64,000 nucleotides of DNA from Symsagittifera roscoffensis (GCF_963678635.1 NC_087064.1:36093716-36157715), one strand, 5' to 3'. Numbered from the stretch's first letter, positions 32,301-44,400 are shown. Notes: generated from the sequence alone by a model not told the origin. Program-made: numbers and translations.

Positions 32301-35018
32301 TTTTGCTATGCGGGATAATTCGCCACGCATAAATAACTTACGTTACGCTTCCATGATTATGGATAAAATCTTCGAAGTAGCATAAATTAGTCCAGAGCAT
32401 GGTCAAACTGGCAATTATCAAACTAAAACTTAACAAAAATGATCAGAGATAAGATATATTTCTTAAAGTTGATTTTAGGGAGTCGATATCTTCAATTGGG
32501 CAAAAAAGTTTTTTGTTAAAAACTAGTTCGATCTCCGAAAACTGACTGAATAAAAAACACCCCAAGCATACATATTCCGTTTTCTTCGAAAGTCGGAACA
32601 ATTGGACTTTATTTTCAGAAACGCAATGAAAAAACTTACGATGTTTCAAAATGCATGTTCATGATTGACACGCGTCACCAAAATGAAAATTAAGCATGTA
32701 AACAATTACTTTACCCAGCAGTTTTATTTGTTTTAGATGGATCCATGATGGCCATTGGCAGCCATGACAACGGAATCTACGTGTACAGAGTGGGAGAGAA
32801 TGCACGCAAGTACTCTAAAATGGGCAAATGCATTGGACATACTAGCTTCGTTACACACGTGGACTGGTCTGCTGACAGTCAATTCCTGAGGAGCAATTCC
32901 GGTGACTATGAGGTGTTGTTCTGGAGTGCAGCTACGTGCAAGCAGAACACGGATGTGCAGACTATGAAGGATGTCGAGTGGGCGACTGGTACTTGCACTC
33001 TCGGATACAACATGATAGGTAGGTGTTATTTACACAAGCAAACGTAGCGTTATACACGACTTCTTTTTTAAACCTTAGTCACAAATATTGGTGAAACTTT
33101 CGGGGGACTTTTACGGCTATTTTTACGGCAATTTTTTGCCATATGTAGCTGCTTAGTTGGTGGCTTGTGTTAGAAAATTTTCAAGGGCACGTGGCGCGTA
33201 TCCGAGGACGTGGGAATACAAGTCTCATCGTCGTAGGTTCAAGTAAGCCACAGCAAAAGTTTTCATTTTCAAGGCATATTTAAACTTTTTTCTTATTTAA
33301 TTTTTACGGCTATTTTTTTCGTCGTTTTCTGGCTAGTGTTTGCGAAGTGCAGCTTCGCCTCTGTGTTGAAATTTTTTGATCTACGAGCTTAGTTTTGTTT
33401 TCAATATATATAGAGTTATCATAGCTCGTAGTTTCTTATCCAAATACCTATTTGATAAAAACAGATATTATGATATATATGAGATTTGAATTTTTATTGA
33501 GACGTGTTCAAGAAAAGAACCAATGGAACCTTGGAAAAATTTCGATGGGGGGATTTTTTTTTACAAATTTTTCTTTCTTAGATTTTTTCATGTTCTCGAA
33601 AACTACTCTTCCAAATCTGAGATTGCGCGTTCAATCGAAAGAACAGGTTATGGGGATATCCGCTGCATTATCGACTACGATTTTTTTTGTAGAAAAAATA
33701 ACGGCTTGAGAAAATGTTCATTTCTTGAAATTTTTTGAGTTTTTTGGAACCAACTCTACCGAATCTGAGATTAAGGTTTAATCGAGAGAATATATTGTGT
33801 GAATTTTTTCTGCAGATGCAGTACAACTGAGTTTTCGAAAAGAAAATAAACAATTTTTGAAGTCTCAACCGTTTTTTACACTTTCGAGCTTTTGTGAGCG
33901 TAGAGTAATGGTACGACTATTCTAGTTCTTCCAACCTAGGTCGCTGCTATTGATGTCATTTTTGGTGGCACCTTTAAGGATTTTTGATAGCATGCGCTTT
34001 GATTTTCGATTATTGATAGGTTAACACAGTTGATGCATTTTTAAATCATCAGTTGAACCGAAAAAAGTTATTTGTTTCAAACAACATGACAATGATAAAA
34101 ACTGGATTTGAGAAATTTTTTAACTCAATATATCTTGCAGTTTTTTGAAATGCTTATTTCATACATAATTTGGCTTAATGCTTTCCAAATTATTGCATGC
34201 AAAATTGTGTCTATTCGTATATGGTGCCACTTTTGCTGTATGGCATTGTCAATTTAATAGCATATGTAGCTGCTTTATTTGTGACTGGTGTTTGGCGATT
34301 GCTAAGCGTTCGTGGCCGAGAGCTCAGGGCGTGAGACTCCAAATTTTGAGGTCGCTGGTTTGAATGGATCCGCCCTAGCTGCGCCCTAGTTACTGTAGAA
34401 AAAGCGTTTTAGACTTAGAAAATTTATTTTTGAAATTTGACCATTTTTGGAGATTTTTTCGGCAACTACCGTGGCAAATTTTAGGTTGAGGGTTCAATCG
34501 AAAGATAAGTTTTGGGCTATCCCCTGCATCGTTGGACTCTACGATATTTTTTGAGGAATCCGCTACAGAGTTGTGAAACGTCCATTATTCGTCATTTTGA
34601 CCTATTTTTGGACTTGTTCAATTTTCAAAAAACGACCCCTCCAATTCTGAAATTGAGAAATAAGCGAACGAACTGTTTTAGTGATCTCCCCTATATGTGA
34701 TGCCTATAGATTTCACTTAAATATATTTTGGTTTTTATTTTTTTCTTTCGGTTATCTACAGGCATCTGGCCCGAGGGAGCGGACGGAAGTGACATCAACG
34801 GCTGCGATAGATCGCCTGACTTGAACTTCGTCGCATCTGCAGACGACTTTGGTAAAGTGAAACTATACAACTACCCGTGCTACACTCCCAAGTCGCAGTG
34901 CAAAGTGGGCAATGCACACAGCAGCCACGTGACCCGGGTCAGATTCATGCCAGACAGCCGGACTCTGCTGTCCCTGGGAGGACAGGACTGCAGCATCATG
35001 ATGTGGAAGATAGATTAG
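23153..35018 (+). CDS. EML: EML-family microtubule-associated protein (10 coding exons)
   Basis: Exons, each with AG/GT borders: 23124-23338, 23558-23636, 27665-27895, 29197-29473, 29865-29937, 30029-30130, 30842-31172, 31486-32076, 32737-33018, 34762-35018. Joined from ATG 23153 they give 802 codons plus stop with every phase matching, close to the size of short EML proteins. Order: Asn/Gly-rich start, coiled coil ~34-70 (EML trimerisation segment), Ser/Lys-rich basic linker ~75-165, HELP motif ~170-215, then WD40 blades to the C-terminus, which ends MMWKID. The family binds tubulin and microtubules through the HELP-WD40 (TAPE) fold and the basic linker. The ATG has G at -3 and G at +4, but the frame is open to the exon's acceptor, so an upstream first exon is possible. 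Which EML paralogue it is cannot be decided. Confidence 0.92.
23558..23636 (+). CDS. EML: EML exon: end of coiled coil
   Basis: Acceptor gtttcag, donor ccag|gtag. The IRRLQEVE stretch completes the coiled coil begun in the previous exon when the two are joined directly. Ends in phase 1, matching the exon at 27665. Confidence 0.8.
23637..27664 (+). other. Large EML intron (4.0 kb) with SINE and repeats
   Basis: AT-rich. It holds a tRNA-like SINE head (24500-24575), dispersed-repeat strings (near 25562 and 26605-26670) and one GC-richer patch (26847-27113) with an 88-codon open frame. No strong additional exon in the phase needed was found. Confidence 0.6.
24500..24575 (+). repeat. tRNA-derived SINE head
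   Basis: Box A-like ctagtggtaaagcg at 24511-24524 and box B gagttcgaaaccc at 24548-24560, with a T-rich body following. tRNA-like 5' region of a SINE within an intron. Confidence 0.6.
27665..27895 (+). CDS. EML: EML exon: basic Ser/Pro/Ala-rich linker
   Basis: Acceptor tttgcag and strong donor a|gtgagt. It encodes a low-complexity Ser, Thr, Ala, Pro linker with scattered Arg/Lys, as between coiled coil and HELP in EML proteins. Phase 1 in and out. Confidence 0.85.
28071..28125 (+). repeat. Partial tRNA-like SINE head
   Basis: tgtctcagtcggtaaagcgcg is box A-like, but no box B follows. Truncated or diverged copy in an EML intron. Confidence 0.3.
29197..29473 (+). CDS. EML: EML exon: HELP motif
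   Basis: Acceptor gtgtag, donor ag|gtagct. Encodes the HELP region (LKGRAVTMYAPS, then LQWVFGYRGKDCRNN) and the first blade segment ending HTDDIK. The strongest family-defining exon. Confidence 0.93.
29865..29937 (+). CDS. EML: EML exon: WD blade segment
   Basis: Acceptor cttttcag, donor aaa|gtaagt. Encodes IALHPDKVTVASGQVAG, a conserved EML propeller segment. Phase 2 in, 0 out. Confidence 0.88.
30029..30130 (+). CDS. EML: EML exon: WD blade segment
   Basis: Acceptor ttcttcag, donor gcc|gtaagt. 34 codons (PHVRVWNSSTLQ, then GRGVCCLSFSKA). Phase 0 in and out. Confidence 0.9.
30842..31172 (+). CDS. EML: EML exon: WD40 blades
   Basis: Acceptor ctgtttcag, donor tgcg|gttagt. Encodes DESNEHVVTVWEW and further blade strands ending NIYVWSC. 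Phase 0 in, 1 out. Confidence 0.92.
31486..32076 (+). CDS. EML: EML exon: WD40 blades (largest exon)
   Basis: Acceptor cttttcag, donor ccag|gttagc. 197 codons with several WD-type strands (AHDGPIFAMC, LIVLWD). Phase 1 in and out. Confidence 0.92.
32737..33018 (+). CDS. EML: EML exon: WD40 blades
   Basis: Acceptor tgttttag, donor atag|gtaggt. Encodes MMAIGSHDNGIYVYRV and later THVDWSADSQFL. Phase 1 in and out. Confidence 0.92.
33185..33250 (+). repeat. tRNA-derived SINE head
   Basis: gtggcgcgtatccgagg (box A-like) and aggttcaagta (box B-like) are about 40 bases apart. In the last EML intron. Confidence 0.5.
33550..34690 (-). repeat. ~160-bp diverged repeat units in the last EML intron
   Basis: Units marked by ttcaatcgaaag-like and ctgcat-like strings occur near 33603, 33763, 34485 and 34645, in pairs 160 bases apart. 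Their reverse complement resembles units at 46.9-47.95 kb. Diverged and non-coding. Confidence 0.5.
34308..34380 (+). repeat. tRNA-derived SINE head
   Basis: cgtggccgagagctc at 34311-34325 resembles a serine/leucine-type box A; ggtttgaatgg at 34357-34367 resembles box B. Intronic SINE remnant. Confidence 0.55.
34762..35018 (+). CDS. EML: EML last exon
   Basis: Acceptor atctacag. Starts GIWPEGADGSDINGCDRS, a conserved EML stretch, and ends with the final WD strand and TAG at 35016-35018. The 3' part of this exon and its UTR are duplicated at 37484-37919. Confidence 0.92.
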
Positions 35019-35745
35019 ACAAAGGAGAGGATAAAGGAGTTGAAAAAAGTCAGAATTCGGACGGAACATAACTTTCTGGATACAACCGACCTCATATGAC
35101 TCCTCAGAAAAAAAATAACGGATTAAAAAGAAATAATTTTTCGGCGAAATGAGAAATGGAGAGAAGTTAGAAGAATTTTAAGGTGCTGCAGTTTTTAAAC
35201 AACAATGGACACAATTTGATCTACTGTAAATAGAAGATGGAAGATACAGATTAAGTATTCTCTCATAGCTGTTGATCTGCAGAGAGGCTACGTAGAAGAG
35301 AAGACTTTAAAAAATTAAAGACTAGTTGTAATTTGATCTTGAAGTTCGACGGAAGTGTAATCCGTTGTTGTATTATTAAGCAAAATAATGGAACTGATCG
35401 CTTGCTTTTCCGTGAAATGTTTCCAACTATATTTCACTCTGATGTTCCAATGAATTTAACAAATAGAAAAAACTAAACCTAGACTATGAAAGGAAAGCAA
35501 CTGGTACCATAGCATCTTGTCCGTACACTAAAAATGAATGCTTTTTGATTTGTTTTCACTGTTTATATGCGACACAAAAGCGAAGTAGTTGCCCCTAGTT
35601 GACAAAATCTAGATAAACTGAGCTTTAATTTAAAATTAAACGCATGAGCCCTTGAAATTAGTGGCCCTGAAAATTCTATTAGAAGTATTATTTTTCAGCC
35701 TAGCATGACCTATTTACTATTGCAGCATTTAATTTACAGAATAAA
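35019..35745 (+). other. 3' UTR of the EML gene (to a possible AATAAA)
   Basis: Non-coding sequence after the stop. AATAAA at 35740-35745 is the first canonical poly(A) signal I found downstream. The first ~390 bases of this UTR are copied at 37484-37919. Confidence 0.5.
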
Positions 35746-37263
35746 TTAATCTAAGGCTTGTGTGCGAGTGAGCCTTCTATTTATTAACTCTCGTTTTTAC
35801 TAGAATTGGAATTAATGTTTTGAATTTCTACTAAACTTAAAACTGAGTGAAGCTTTAATGAACAATGTGTGCTTGGTGTGTTATTTTTAAGCTATGGCCC
35901 TATTAAAGGAATTTAACAGTTGTGGTGTATAAGTTCTCATAGTTTTGACTCCTTTTATGAGTTTGCACAGCTTATTTCCATCATGTATGGACCTAGTAAA
36001 CTACATAAATTGTCTGAAAATGAAATGGTTATGTTATATCTGTGACGTGCTTCATGTTCTTCCTAAACTTTATGTCATCCCTGTCAAATCTTGCTCAGTG
36101 TGAAGTGGTTACTTACAGCTGTGGGTTCGCATTGTTGTGATATTTTTACTAAAAAATTTAGTTTTGAGTATCAGAAATACACCATTTACTATCATCATAT
36201 TTTTAACGTTAAGAAATTGCTAGTTGCGCCGGTCAAAACGCGTCCAATCAGATTAAACTGTATTATACCATACGACACGATTGAATTGACGGGCTCAACA
36301 GCCGGTTTAAAATGCAACTAAGTTCCGGCTTCAATGGTGCATGATAATTTCAGGCCTTAAATTGCGATAAGTTGTAAAATTTTAATTGAATTTTTATCAG
36401 TTGTTAATTCACAAATTGATTTGACTGTTTTCGTTCTAAGCTAAATCGGCGTGTTTGTAATAGTTGAGTTATGGTGATATACAGAGAGGTTGGTATTTTT
36501 TCTTGTGGGAATAAGTGACTTTTAATCAGGAACTAGACTTTTTCCCGTAAGCAACTTTGCTATTTGCAACCTGATTCTACGCTTTTTGTTCCGACTTACA
36601 AAGAAAGCGGAGTATTTATGCTTGGTGTGGTTTTTTTATGTTTATATCTTATTTATTTAATTTATATCATATGGAACATGTCATTTCTTGTTCATATGTA
36701 AAAAATATATTGGTGCATCACACTGATCACACAGTTTGACTTAGGTGAACAATTTGGATCTTAGCTGAAGCCTTATGTTAGTACCTGCATAGTGTATTAG
36801 ACTTAAAGGTTGGTACCTCATTTCTCACCGGCTTTGTTTTTGGTATATTTTTCATACGTTTGCCATTGTGCTACTGGATAGAACCTCGTAGATTTAATAA
36901 GGAAAACGATGTTGGCTTCAAAGAGTTTAATTAAATATCGAAACCATCTTTTCTCTATAGCCTGAGTTCTGTGGCTAACTATGTGCTGTTGCTACAGTAG
37001 AAAGAACGGAGTCTCTTATTTTGAACAAAGGTCACACGGTTGACCTTGACAAAATTAAAAACAATATCATAGTTATAGATAACAATATGAACATGATACC
37101 AAGGCTACAGTACTGTTACTGCAAATGCAGTTGCAGTTGCTGTACCACATTCCCCGGTCGACAAATAAATTTTATACTATGTTATAAAATTTAATAATAA
37201 AAATGAGTTTTAGTACTCCGTTTGATAAGTTTGGGATCAAAAGTTTCTATTGATTGAAATTTT
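35746..37263. other. Intergenic AT-rich region
   Basis: No coding potential beyond chance. Near 36588-36650 lies one copy of a dispersed ~60-bp motif (tatgcttggtgtgg-type). Otherwise featureless. Confidence 0.4.
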
Positions 37264-38600
37264 TCATTTTCCGTCTTTCTCGTCATGTTCTTCGCCAAAT
37301 TGGAGTGGAACCCGCCACTCCGCCTTCCAGGACCGATTGATGTCCAATGCTTCGCTCCCTAATTTTCTTTTTAATAAATGCTTTTCCAGAAGGCCAAATT
37401 TCGATTCCACTGAATTTTTCGTGTCGGGTTTAAATGTTGCCAATTTGATACGATATGCTTCTAACGCGGCCTTGTTAAGATCATGATTCATGCCAGACAG
37501 CCGGACTCTGCTGTCCCTGGGAGGACAGGAGGGCAGCATCATGATGTGGAAGAAAAATTAGACAAAGGAGTTGAAAAAGTCAGAATTCGGACAAAACATA
37601 TCTTTCTGGATACAACCGACCTCATATGACTCCTCAGAAAAAAATAACGGATTATAAAGAAATAATTTTTCGGCGAAATGACTAAAGGAGAGAATTGAGA
37701 AGAATTGTAAGGTGCTGCAGTTTTTTTATATAACAATGGACACAATTTGATCTACTGTAAATAGAAGATGAAAGATACAGATTAAGTATTCTCTCATAGC
37801 TGTTGATCTGCAGAGAGGCTACGTAGAAGAGAAGACTTTAAAAAATTAAAGACTAATTGTAATTTGATCTTGAAGTTCGGCGGAAGTGTAATCCGTTGTT
37901 GTATTATAATGGAACTGACTCCCCTTTCTAGCACTTGATCTGCCATTTTTTTCCAATCCGCTGGTGTTAAGTCTCTACTATAAAACGTATCCAGAATTGT
38001 TTCTTTTTGGGTTCTTCCCCTGTCGGAGATCGACGTTGAGCCGCTGCGTCTTGCACATTGACCTTAGCCTTGGCAATATCGCTTTTCCGGTAGACTGCCC
38101 CCGCAGCTGTCTTGACTGTGGACGGTGTTTCTGAGGTCACTTTTCCCTTTAAGGGGTTTGTTAGTGCCTTGCCACTTCTGCGCCCTTCGTCCTTTCGTAG
38201 CAGTATGGGGGACCACTGGTTCTGACTTACAATGTCCTCTGGCTTGTCTTCAATGAACCCGCGCTTCCAAGAATATAACAACCCTTTGCGTGGCTCCGGG
38301 TTTATGGTGTTTGTTTCGTCAACAATGCGCCTGAATTCATTGGCAGATGTGTCCCTTCTAGTCTGGTTCCATCTGGCATTCGCCTCTAGTAGTTCTTTTA
38401 GCGCTCGTGCTCTGACCCGATCCTTCGCTGATTCCACCTGTTGCTTGAATAGGGGACTTAAGTCTCATTTGTTCTGACCCTTAGGGACAATTTTCAATCC
38501 TTCTCTTGATTGGTCAATTCGTTCAATTCGCCGTTTGAGTTGCGAAGCAGTAAGTGCTGATCTTTCCAGGTGTTCTTCATCTGAACGATCAGAATTTTAA
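37264..38600 (-). pseudogene. Decayed minus-strand reading frame, interrupted by EML tail DNA
   Basis: Three minus-strand segments look like pieces of one charged, Lys/Arg/Glu-rich protein: about 38470-38600, 38437-37967 (156 codons open), and 37484-37264. The first two are separated by a TGA with an apparent frame change. Near 38005 another frame change at an A run is needed to keep reading a protein-like stretch (LTPADWKKMADQVLERG) toward 37925. The frame is then broken by the EML-tail copy at 37484-37919 and appears to continue beyond it (LNKAALEAYRIKLATF). I recognise no domain; it could be an old gene or a transposon gag-like remnant. Confidence 0.4.
37484..37919 (+). repeat. Duplicated 3' end of the EML last exon
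   Basis: Matches about 34948-35405: the last ~24 EML codons, the stop region and the UTR. There are deletions (a block after gtagaagaaaa-type sequence and a 9-base gap near the end), substitutions and a changed C-terminal Asp codon region. Neither end has a poly(A) tract, and the segment lies within one exon, so a retrocopy cannot be told from a DNA duplication. Confidence 0.85.
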
Positions 38601-41288
38601 AAAAAATTTATCACTTTGGTCGACTACCAAAAACTGAATTCAAGATTCTAAGTGATAAATTTTTTAATTGTTTAAATGCCTTTTTGTTTGAAACTTAATG
38701 TAAAATTTTAAAACGTTCTTAGTCTTGGACGAATCAAAGTATAACAAGGAACCTAGTAATCCCCAAAAAAATACCTACGTGACAAATTCTGTGATAAGAT
38801 GACTGACTACGCTCGCAAGAACCGAGTGTTATCAAATCGTAATTCAGATTTTCCTCGGTTAAAAACATGTTGAAAATCAGTCGAATCATTAGACTCCGGA
38901 CAACTGGATTGCTGCTATTAAACTACGCTGCACGTGAAAATTTATATCTTGATACTGAAATTTTTCTCGAAAAAATTCTGTTGCCGATCTATGATTTGTC
39001 TCTAAGTTTTCGTCGGCTCAGTTTGCCCAAGTTCACTTTTTTTTAATTCAAAATAGTTGCTTGTTGCTTTCTCACCGAGGTTTGTAATAAAATAGATCCA
39101 ATTGTGTGCATAATTTATTTTTCATATTTTCACTGGAAGAGTTTCAGCCGATGTGTTGTCGGCATAGCCATCTCATATTGCGTCATTTAGAGGTGATGAT
39201 ACCTTCTCAAGCTTAAGCCTCAGGGTGGGTCGTTTCAAGGTTTTTGTGCTAACAAGTTTGTTTTCTGCTCAACATTCGTCTATTTAAGTAGTTCTGCTTG
39301 TCTGCGGCTTGATTGCTTGACTGCTAATTTAATGCTGGCGGCTGTTGTTCACGATATATATGTACAATTTATACTGAAATTCATTTGTCTTGACACGTAT
39401 TGAATTTTCGATAGAGGCAAATTGAGTGCTGGGCTTTTTTATTTTTGTCTGATAGCTTGTCATGATTTTTTAGTGATGAATCGCAAATGTTGCGAAGCTT
39501 TGTTCACCTCTGTTATAAGAGTTATCTTCAATTTTTAAGTAGAGAGGGGATATTCTTCAGTTCCAAAAAAGGGGAGAGCTCGTTCGTTGATCTGGGTTTT
39601 TATCGTTTTTTTTTTAAATTAAATCAAGTGCAATAGTAAGCGCCACCTTTTTTCCGGTCACGTGAATTTGATACAGTTTTAAAAATTGAATCAATTTTAT
39701 TTGTGCAAAAGAGTCATTTAGTTTTTTGAGTAAAGGAAGACAAAATTATCTAAAGAGAGCGCTGGAGAAGTGGCTTAAATCGGCCTCTCAGTAGAATATC
39801 TAATAGTGCGTAGTTTGAGACCCATCAGAGCTTACGTTCGTAGCTTTAAACTAAGGCAATATTTTGCTCTCTAATTTTTCTCTCGGCTCGAACTTCAATC
39901 ATCACTGTTCTTTTTATTACATTTCTCTAAATTGGGTCTACGGAAAAACGCGTATTGTACCATTTTCAAACGTATTTAAAAAATCGATTTGAAGACTGCA
40001 ATATATAATTTTTGTATAATTGACAGCCCTGATGCTTTCTGGGTAATAAAAATTTCTTTGTCTGGATAAATGATTGCTTATCATACAGTTTCAACCCATG
40101 AAAATAGAATGACAAGCGTTTTTCCATAAGAATTATAAATCTTCGAAATCAATATAATAAAATTTATTAAAAGTTCAATTTTATAAATTTCAACTTTGAA
40201 ATACATGGCGAATCTCAAATGCAGCTCATCAATGACATTTTTGCCAGCTAACCAGTGAATTTTTTATCTGCGAAAAATTTTAGTGTAATACGTTTGCACA
40301 CGAATTACTAAATTGAATATTTGGTAGCATAACCCGGAGGTTAAACAATACAAATTATCATTATAAATTTATTAATCTTTCAATTTGAATAAGTCAACTC
40401 AAGCGGACTTCTGAACAGTATTCAAGTTTTGAAAAAGTAAAAAGCATACTTTAAATAAAAACCCCACATCATTTTCTTAACTTGTACTTTTAAATGCTTT
40501 GAGTAAATTTTAGTTTTAATTTTATACTTTGATTTTTTTTGCGTATTCTCAAGTTTCTAGGTGAATCATTTCATTTTATGGCAAATATTTTAGCAATTGA
40601 AAAATATGAGGACTATTTCCATAGACTTGTCTGGTACTCACTTTTCTGGATCTATTGTTTTACAAAACTTAATGTTTTTTCTTGATTTTTTCAATTGTCA
40701 GATTCATTTTTCAGTAACAGATCGAAACCTCTCAGTAAGTTGGAATGTTGTTTTTTTCAAAGTTAGATCATGACATCGTATGAGGGCCACTCATTTTTAC
40801 TCCCCCAGTTTAATTAAAATTTTTTATCGAAGTTTGAATACCCAATAGCACGAAAAATATTTTTGCAATTAGCCGAGGGCTATCAAACCTAAAAATATTT
40901 ATCATTCGAACTGTTCTTAAACATTTTTCAGATACCATTTAATATACTGGCAATAGCAGCTGATTCTTCTCAAAACTTTTTCAACTGACAGCTATTTGGG
41001 CTGAGATGCAGTCAAAACATTTTTGATTAAAAAATTTTGAACTGTTTTTATAATTTTTTTTCGCAGCCATAAAGTTTTCTTCAAACAGTAAAAAAAAACT
41101 AAGTATTTGAATTTAAATTTTGAATTGAAGCTGAATGAAAACACCGCAAAAAAACACCGCTTGCTCTCACCAGATGTCGAACTCAGCTTTAATGGCGCCA
41201 AAAACGAATACTTTTGCTTTTTAGCAAATGGAGACTCTGTGGGCGCTGAAGTGGTACCTCGACATCTATGACGCATAGATATTTAGGT
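38601..41288. other. Intergenic AT-rich region
   Basis: Contains a tRNA-like SINE head (39760-39828) and a dispersed gcgaagctttg motif near 39482-39518. A GC-richer patch at 41150-41285 just before the LINE has an open minus frame and may be an old exon remnant. No confident gene. Confidence 0.4.
39760..39828 (+). repeat. tRNA-derived SINE head
   Basis: gagaagtggcttaaatcgg resembles box A and agtttgagacccatc resembles box B. Degenerate. Confidence 0.4.
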
Positions 41289-41320
41289 AAGACAGGTTAA
41301 AAACGCCTATACAGTTTTGT
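41289..41320 (+). repeat. Left inverted repeat flanking the LINE
   Basis: aagacaggttaaaaa and cctatacagttttgt pair, in inverted orientation, with tttttcaacctgtctt (44493-44508) and acaaaaccgtatagg (44465-44479) on the other side of the LINE. About 14 of 15 positions match in each block; the spacer is 2 bases on the left and 13 on the right. Confidence 0.75.
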
Positions 41321-41408
41321 AGGCATTCACAAGAAACGCGCGTAGTCTATGCGACCCTTCGCTACTCACAGGGTCCCTATAGACGATGCGTGTGGATTGT
41401 GAATGCTT
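41321..41408 (+). other. Long imperfect hairpin at the LINE 5' end
   Basis: gcattcacaa...gtctat at 41323-41350 is complementary to atagac...ttgtgaatgc at 41379-41406, with roughly 23 of 28 positions pairing, and an inner gaccc/gggtc pair. It lies exactly where the element should begin. A structured 5' RNA is plausible; a ribozyme fold was not recognised. Confidence 0.7.
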
Positions 41409-41466
41409 ACAAGTCCCAAAATGTATTCCGAATACTGCTACGCCCCCCGCAGGAACTGGGGCCACC

Positions 41467-44400
41467 ATGAGTGCCGTCATGGTGGAAAATGCTAATCCGG
41501 CACAAAAACCGCTCCAACATACCAAACACCATATCAACATCTGCACCTGGAATGTTCTGACGCTCCTACAGCCAGGATCTCTCGAGCTCCTGGATAAATC
41601 CCTTGAAAACCATGGAGTTCACATTGCCTGCCTTCAGGAAACTAGAATTTCCGGAGACAACACGCATAACACCAAAAACTACAAAGTATACACCAGTGGG
41701 TATGACGACAACCGAGGCATCCACGGAGTTGGTATCGCAATCGACAAGAAACTCAGCAGCTCCGTGCAATCATGGAAAGCAACCAGCCCCAGAGTTTGCT
41801 CCGCCTGCATCTTTGCTAAGCCCTACCCATTATCCATTATATGTGGATATGCGCCGACTGAGGACGCAGAAGCTCTCCACAAAGATGAGTTTTACCGAAC
41901 ACTACAAAAGACTCTTGAAGAATGCCCCAACGGTGATGTAATTATCTTAGCGGGAGATCTAAATGCCAGCCTAGGACAGGCATACCCCGCGGAACAACAA
42001 CACATAGGTCGTTTCATAAAAACATCGAAACGAAACGACAATGGAGAACGCCTCGCTATGTTTGCAGCTACGAACGACCTGGCAATTGCAAACACGATGT
42101 ACCAGAAGAAGAACCACCAGCTATATACCTGGATATCACGCGACAGACGAATCCGGAACCAGATAGACTTCATCCTGATCAAGAGGAGATGGCGCACAGC
42201 GATCAACGATATCAGAGCAAGAAGTGACAAGATTTGGATCGACAGCGACCATAGAATGGTGAAATGCAATCTGAAGACGAAACTTCGTACATATGTCAAA
42301 ACCCATAGAACAGTTAGACTCAACCTCGATGCGCTCCAACATACAGGTACTTCCAGGAAATACTGTACGGCCCTTTGTTCAGTAACCGAATCTACCAGCA
42401 ACGTGAACCAAAAATGGGAAATCCTAAGAGACAGTATGATATCATCGGCGAAAAAGAATCTGGGAATCTCGTGCACCGTAAGGAAACCTTGGATATCTGA
42501 TGAAACCCTCAAAGCCATCAGAACACGTGAAAACCTCAAGGCTAAGGGCGCTGAACTCTCGAAAATAGCTGCGCAACGAAAGCTGGTGAAAAAACTCATC
42601 CGAAAAGACAAGAACTGCTACCTCGACATGAAATCGGATCAAATTGAGGACGCCAATGAAAGAGGACACACTAGAGAGATGTACCGCCTCATTCGGACTT
42701 TGAGTGGTGCCAAATCGAGTAGTTCACAAACAGTCAAAGGTCTCGATGGCCAACAAATCAGCGATAGCAAGGAAGTCATGCAACGATTGGCAACTCACTT
42801 CTGCCAACTTCTGAATGCTGACAACAGCCCGGCCCAACTGCCCAAGGTCGTCTCGAGTACTGGAGTCTTTACGGATATAGATCAGGGAGAGCCGCTAAGA
42901 AGTGAGATTGAGGTTGCACTAGCAAGCCTCCATAACCACAGAGCTGGCGGGTGCGACCACATCCCACCAGAACTGTTCAAAAAAGGAGGTGAGAGAATAG
43001 TACTTCTTCTGAAAGACCTCTTCAAAAATATATGGAGAGAAGAGGCAGTCCCAGATGAATGGCGAACGTCAATACTCCTGCCGTTTCATAAAAAAGGTGA
43101 CAAACTAGTGTGCAGCAACTATAGAGGAATATCTCTACTCTGCATTGGTTTAAAAATCCTGGAAGCTATACTACTCGCACGTTTTGACGACCTCTACGAC
43201 TCATACGCGAGAGATAATCAAGCCGGCTTTAAGAAGGGAAGAGGTTGCAGAGATCAAGTTTTCGCCCTACGACAGATAATCGAGCAGCGAAGTGAGTACA
43301 ATAGACCCACAGTGATGGTCTTCATAGATTTCAAAGCTGCCTTTGACAGCGTCAAGAGAGATGCCATATGGAAGATCCTGGAAGATCACGGAATGCCAGA
43401 CAAGCTGCTTAGGATTCTCAGGAACATGTATTCACAGTCCAACAGCATCGTGCGAAGAAACGACAACCTATCAGAGGCGTTCCACGTGGAAACAGGAGTC
43501 CGCCAGGGTGGCGTCCTGTCACCCTTCCTGTTCAACATCCTCATTGATCGGATCCTGAACGTCGCCACAGATAACACGAATCTAGGTATCCGGCTAGAAA
43601 CCAGTATTACTGACCTGGACTATGCAGATGACATTTGCCTGCTAGAGGACAATCCAGATGACGCCCAGAACTTACTGAATCGAGTAGTTGACGCCGCAAA
43701 ATTGGTAGGACTCCAATTGAACGAGTCCAAGACTAAGTGCATGTTCTCCTATTGCGAGCCAACGGTGCTATTTTGTAATGGTGTTAAGCTAGAAAACGTC
43801 ACTGAGTTCGACTACCTAGGAAGCCGCATCACCTGTAACGGAGACATTACCCCAGAAGTTCAGCACAGAATAGCCAGCGCGACTAGAAATGCTGCGCAGC
43901 TGAAGAAATTCTGGAGTAACAGAAACATAACCACCAGGACCAAAAGCAAAGTGTACAAAGCATGCGTAAGAAGTGCTCTCCTATACGGCGCAGAAACATG
44001 GCCGGTTAAGAAAGGGGACCTGGCCAGGTTGTCCTCATTCGAAACTAGGTGTGCACGGCGATTTGTCTACAATGGATTCGAAATAGCTACCCAGGAACTG
44101 CTTCGCAAAGCACAACTTGACTCACCTATGGACTATGTGCTGAGGCGTATGCGACTGAAGTGGTGTGGACATGTGTTCAGAATGCCGGATGAGAGAGTGA
44201 CGAAAAAGGCACTGTTCTTCGAGAAGGCGCCCACTTGGAAAAGACCAAGAGGTGGGGTCAGAAGAACATGGAGATCAACAGTCGCTGCTGACCTCGAACG
44301 TGTTCTGAAACCACCGAACATGAGGTCAGACAAGTGGAGATTGTGCTGGAAAGATGCCTGCATGGAGGCAGCCCTGGACAGAAAGCGATGGCGTGCGTGC

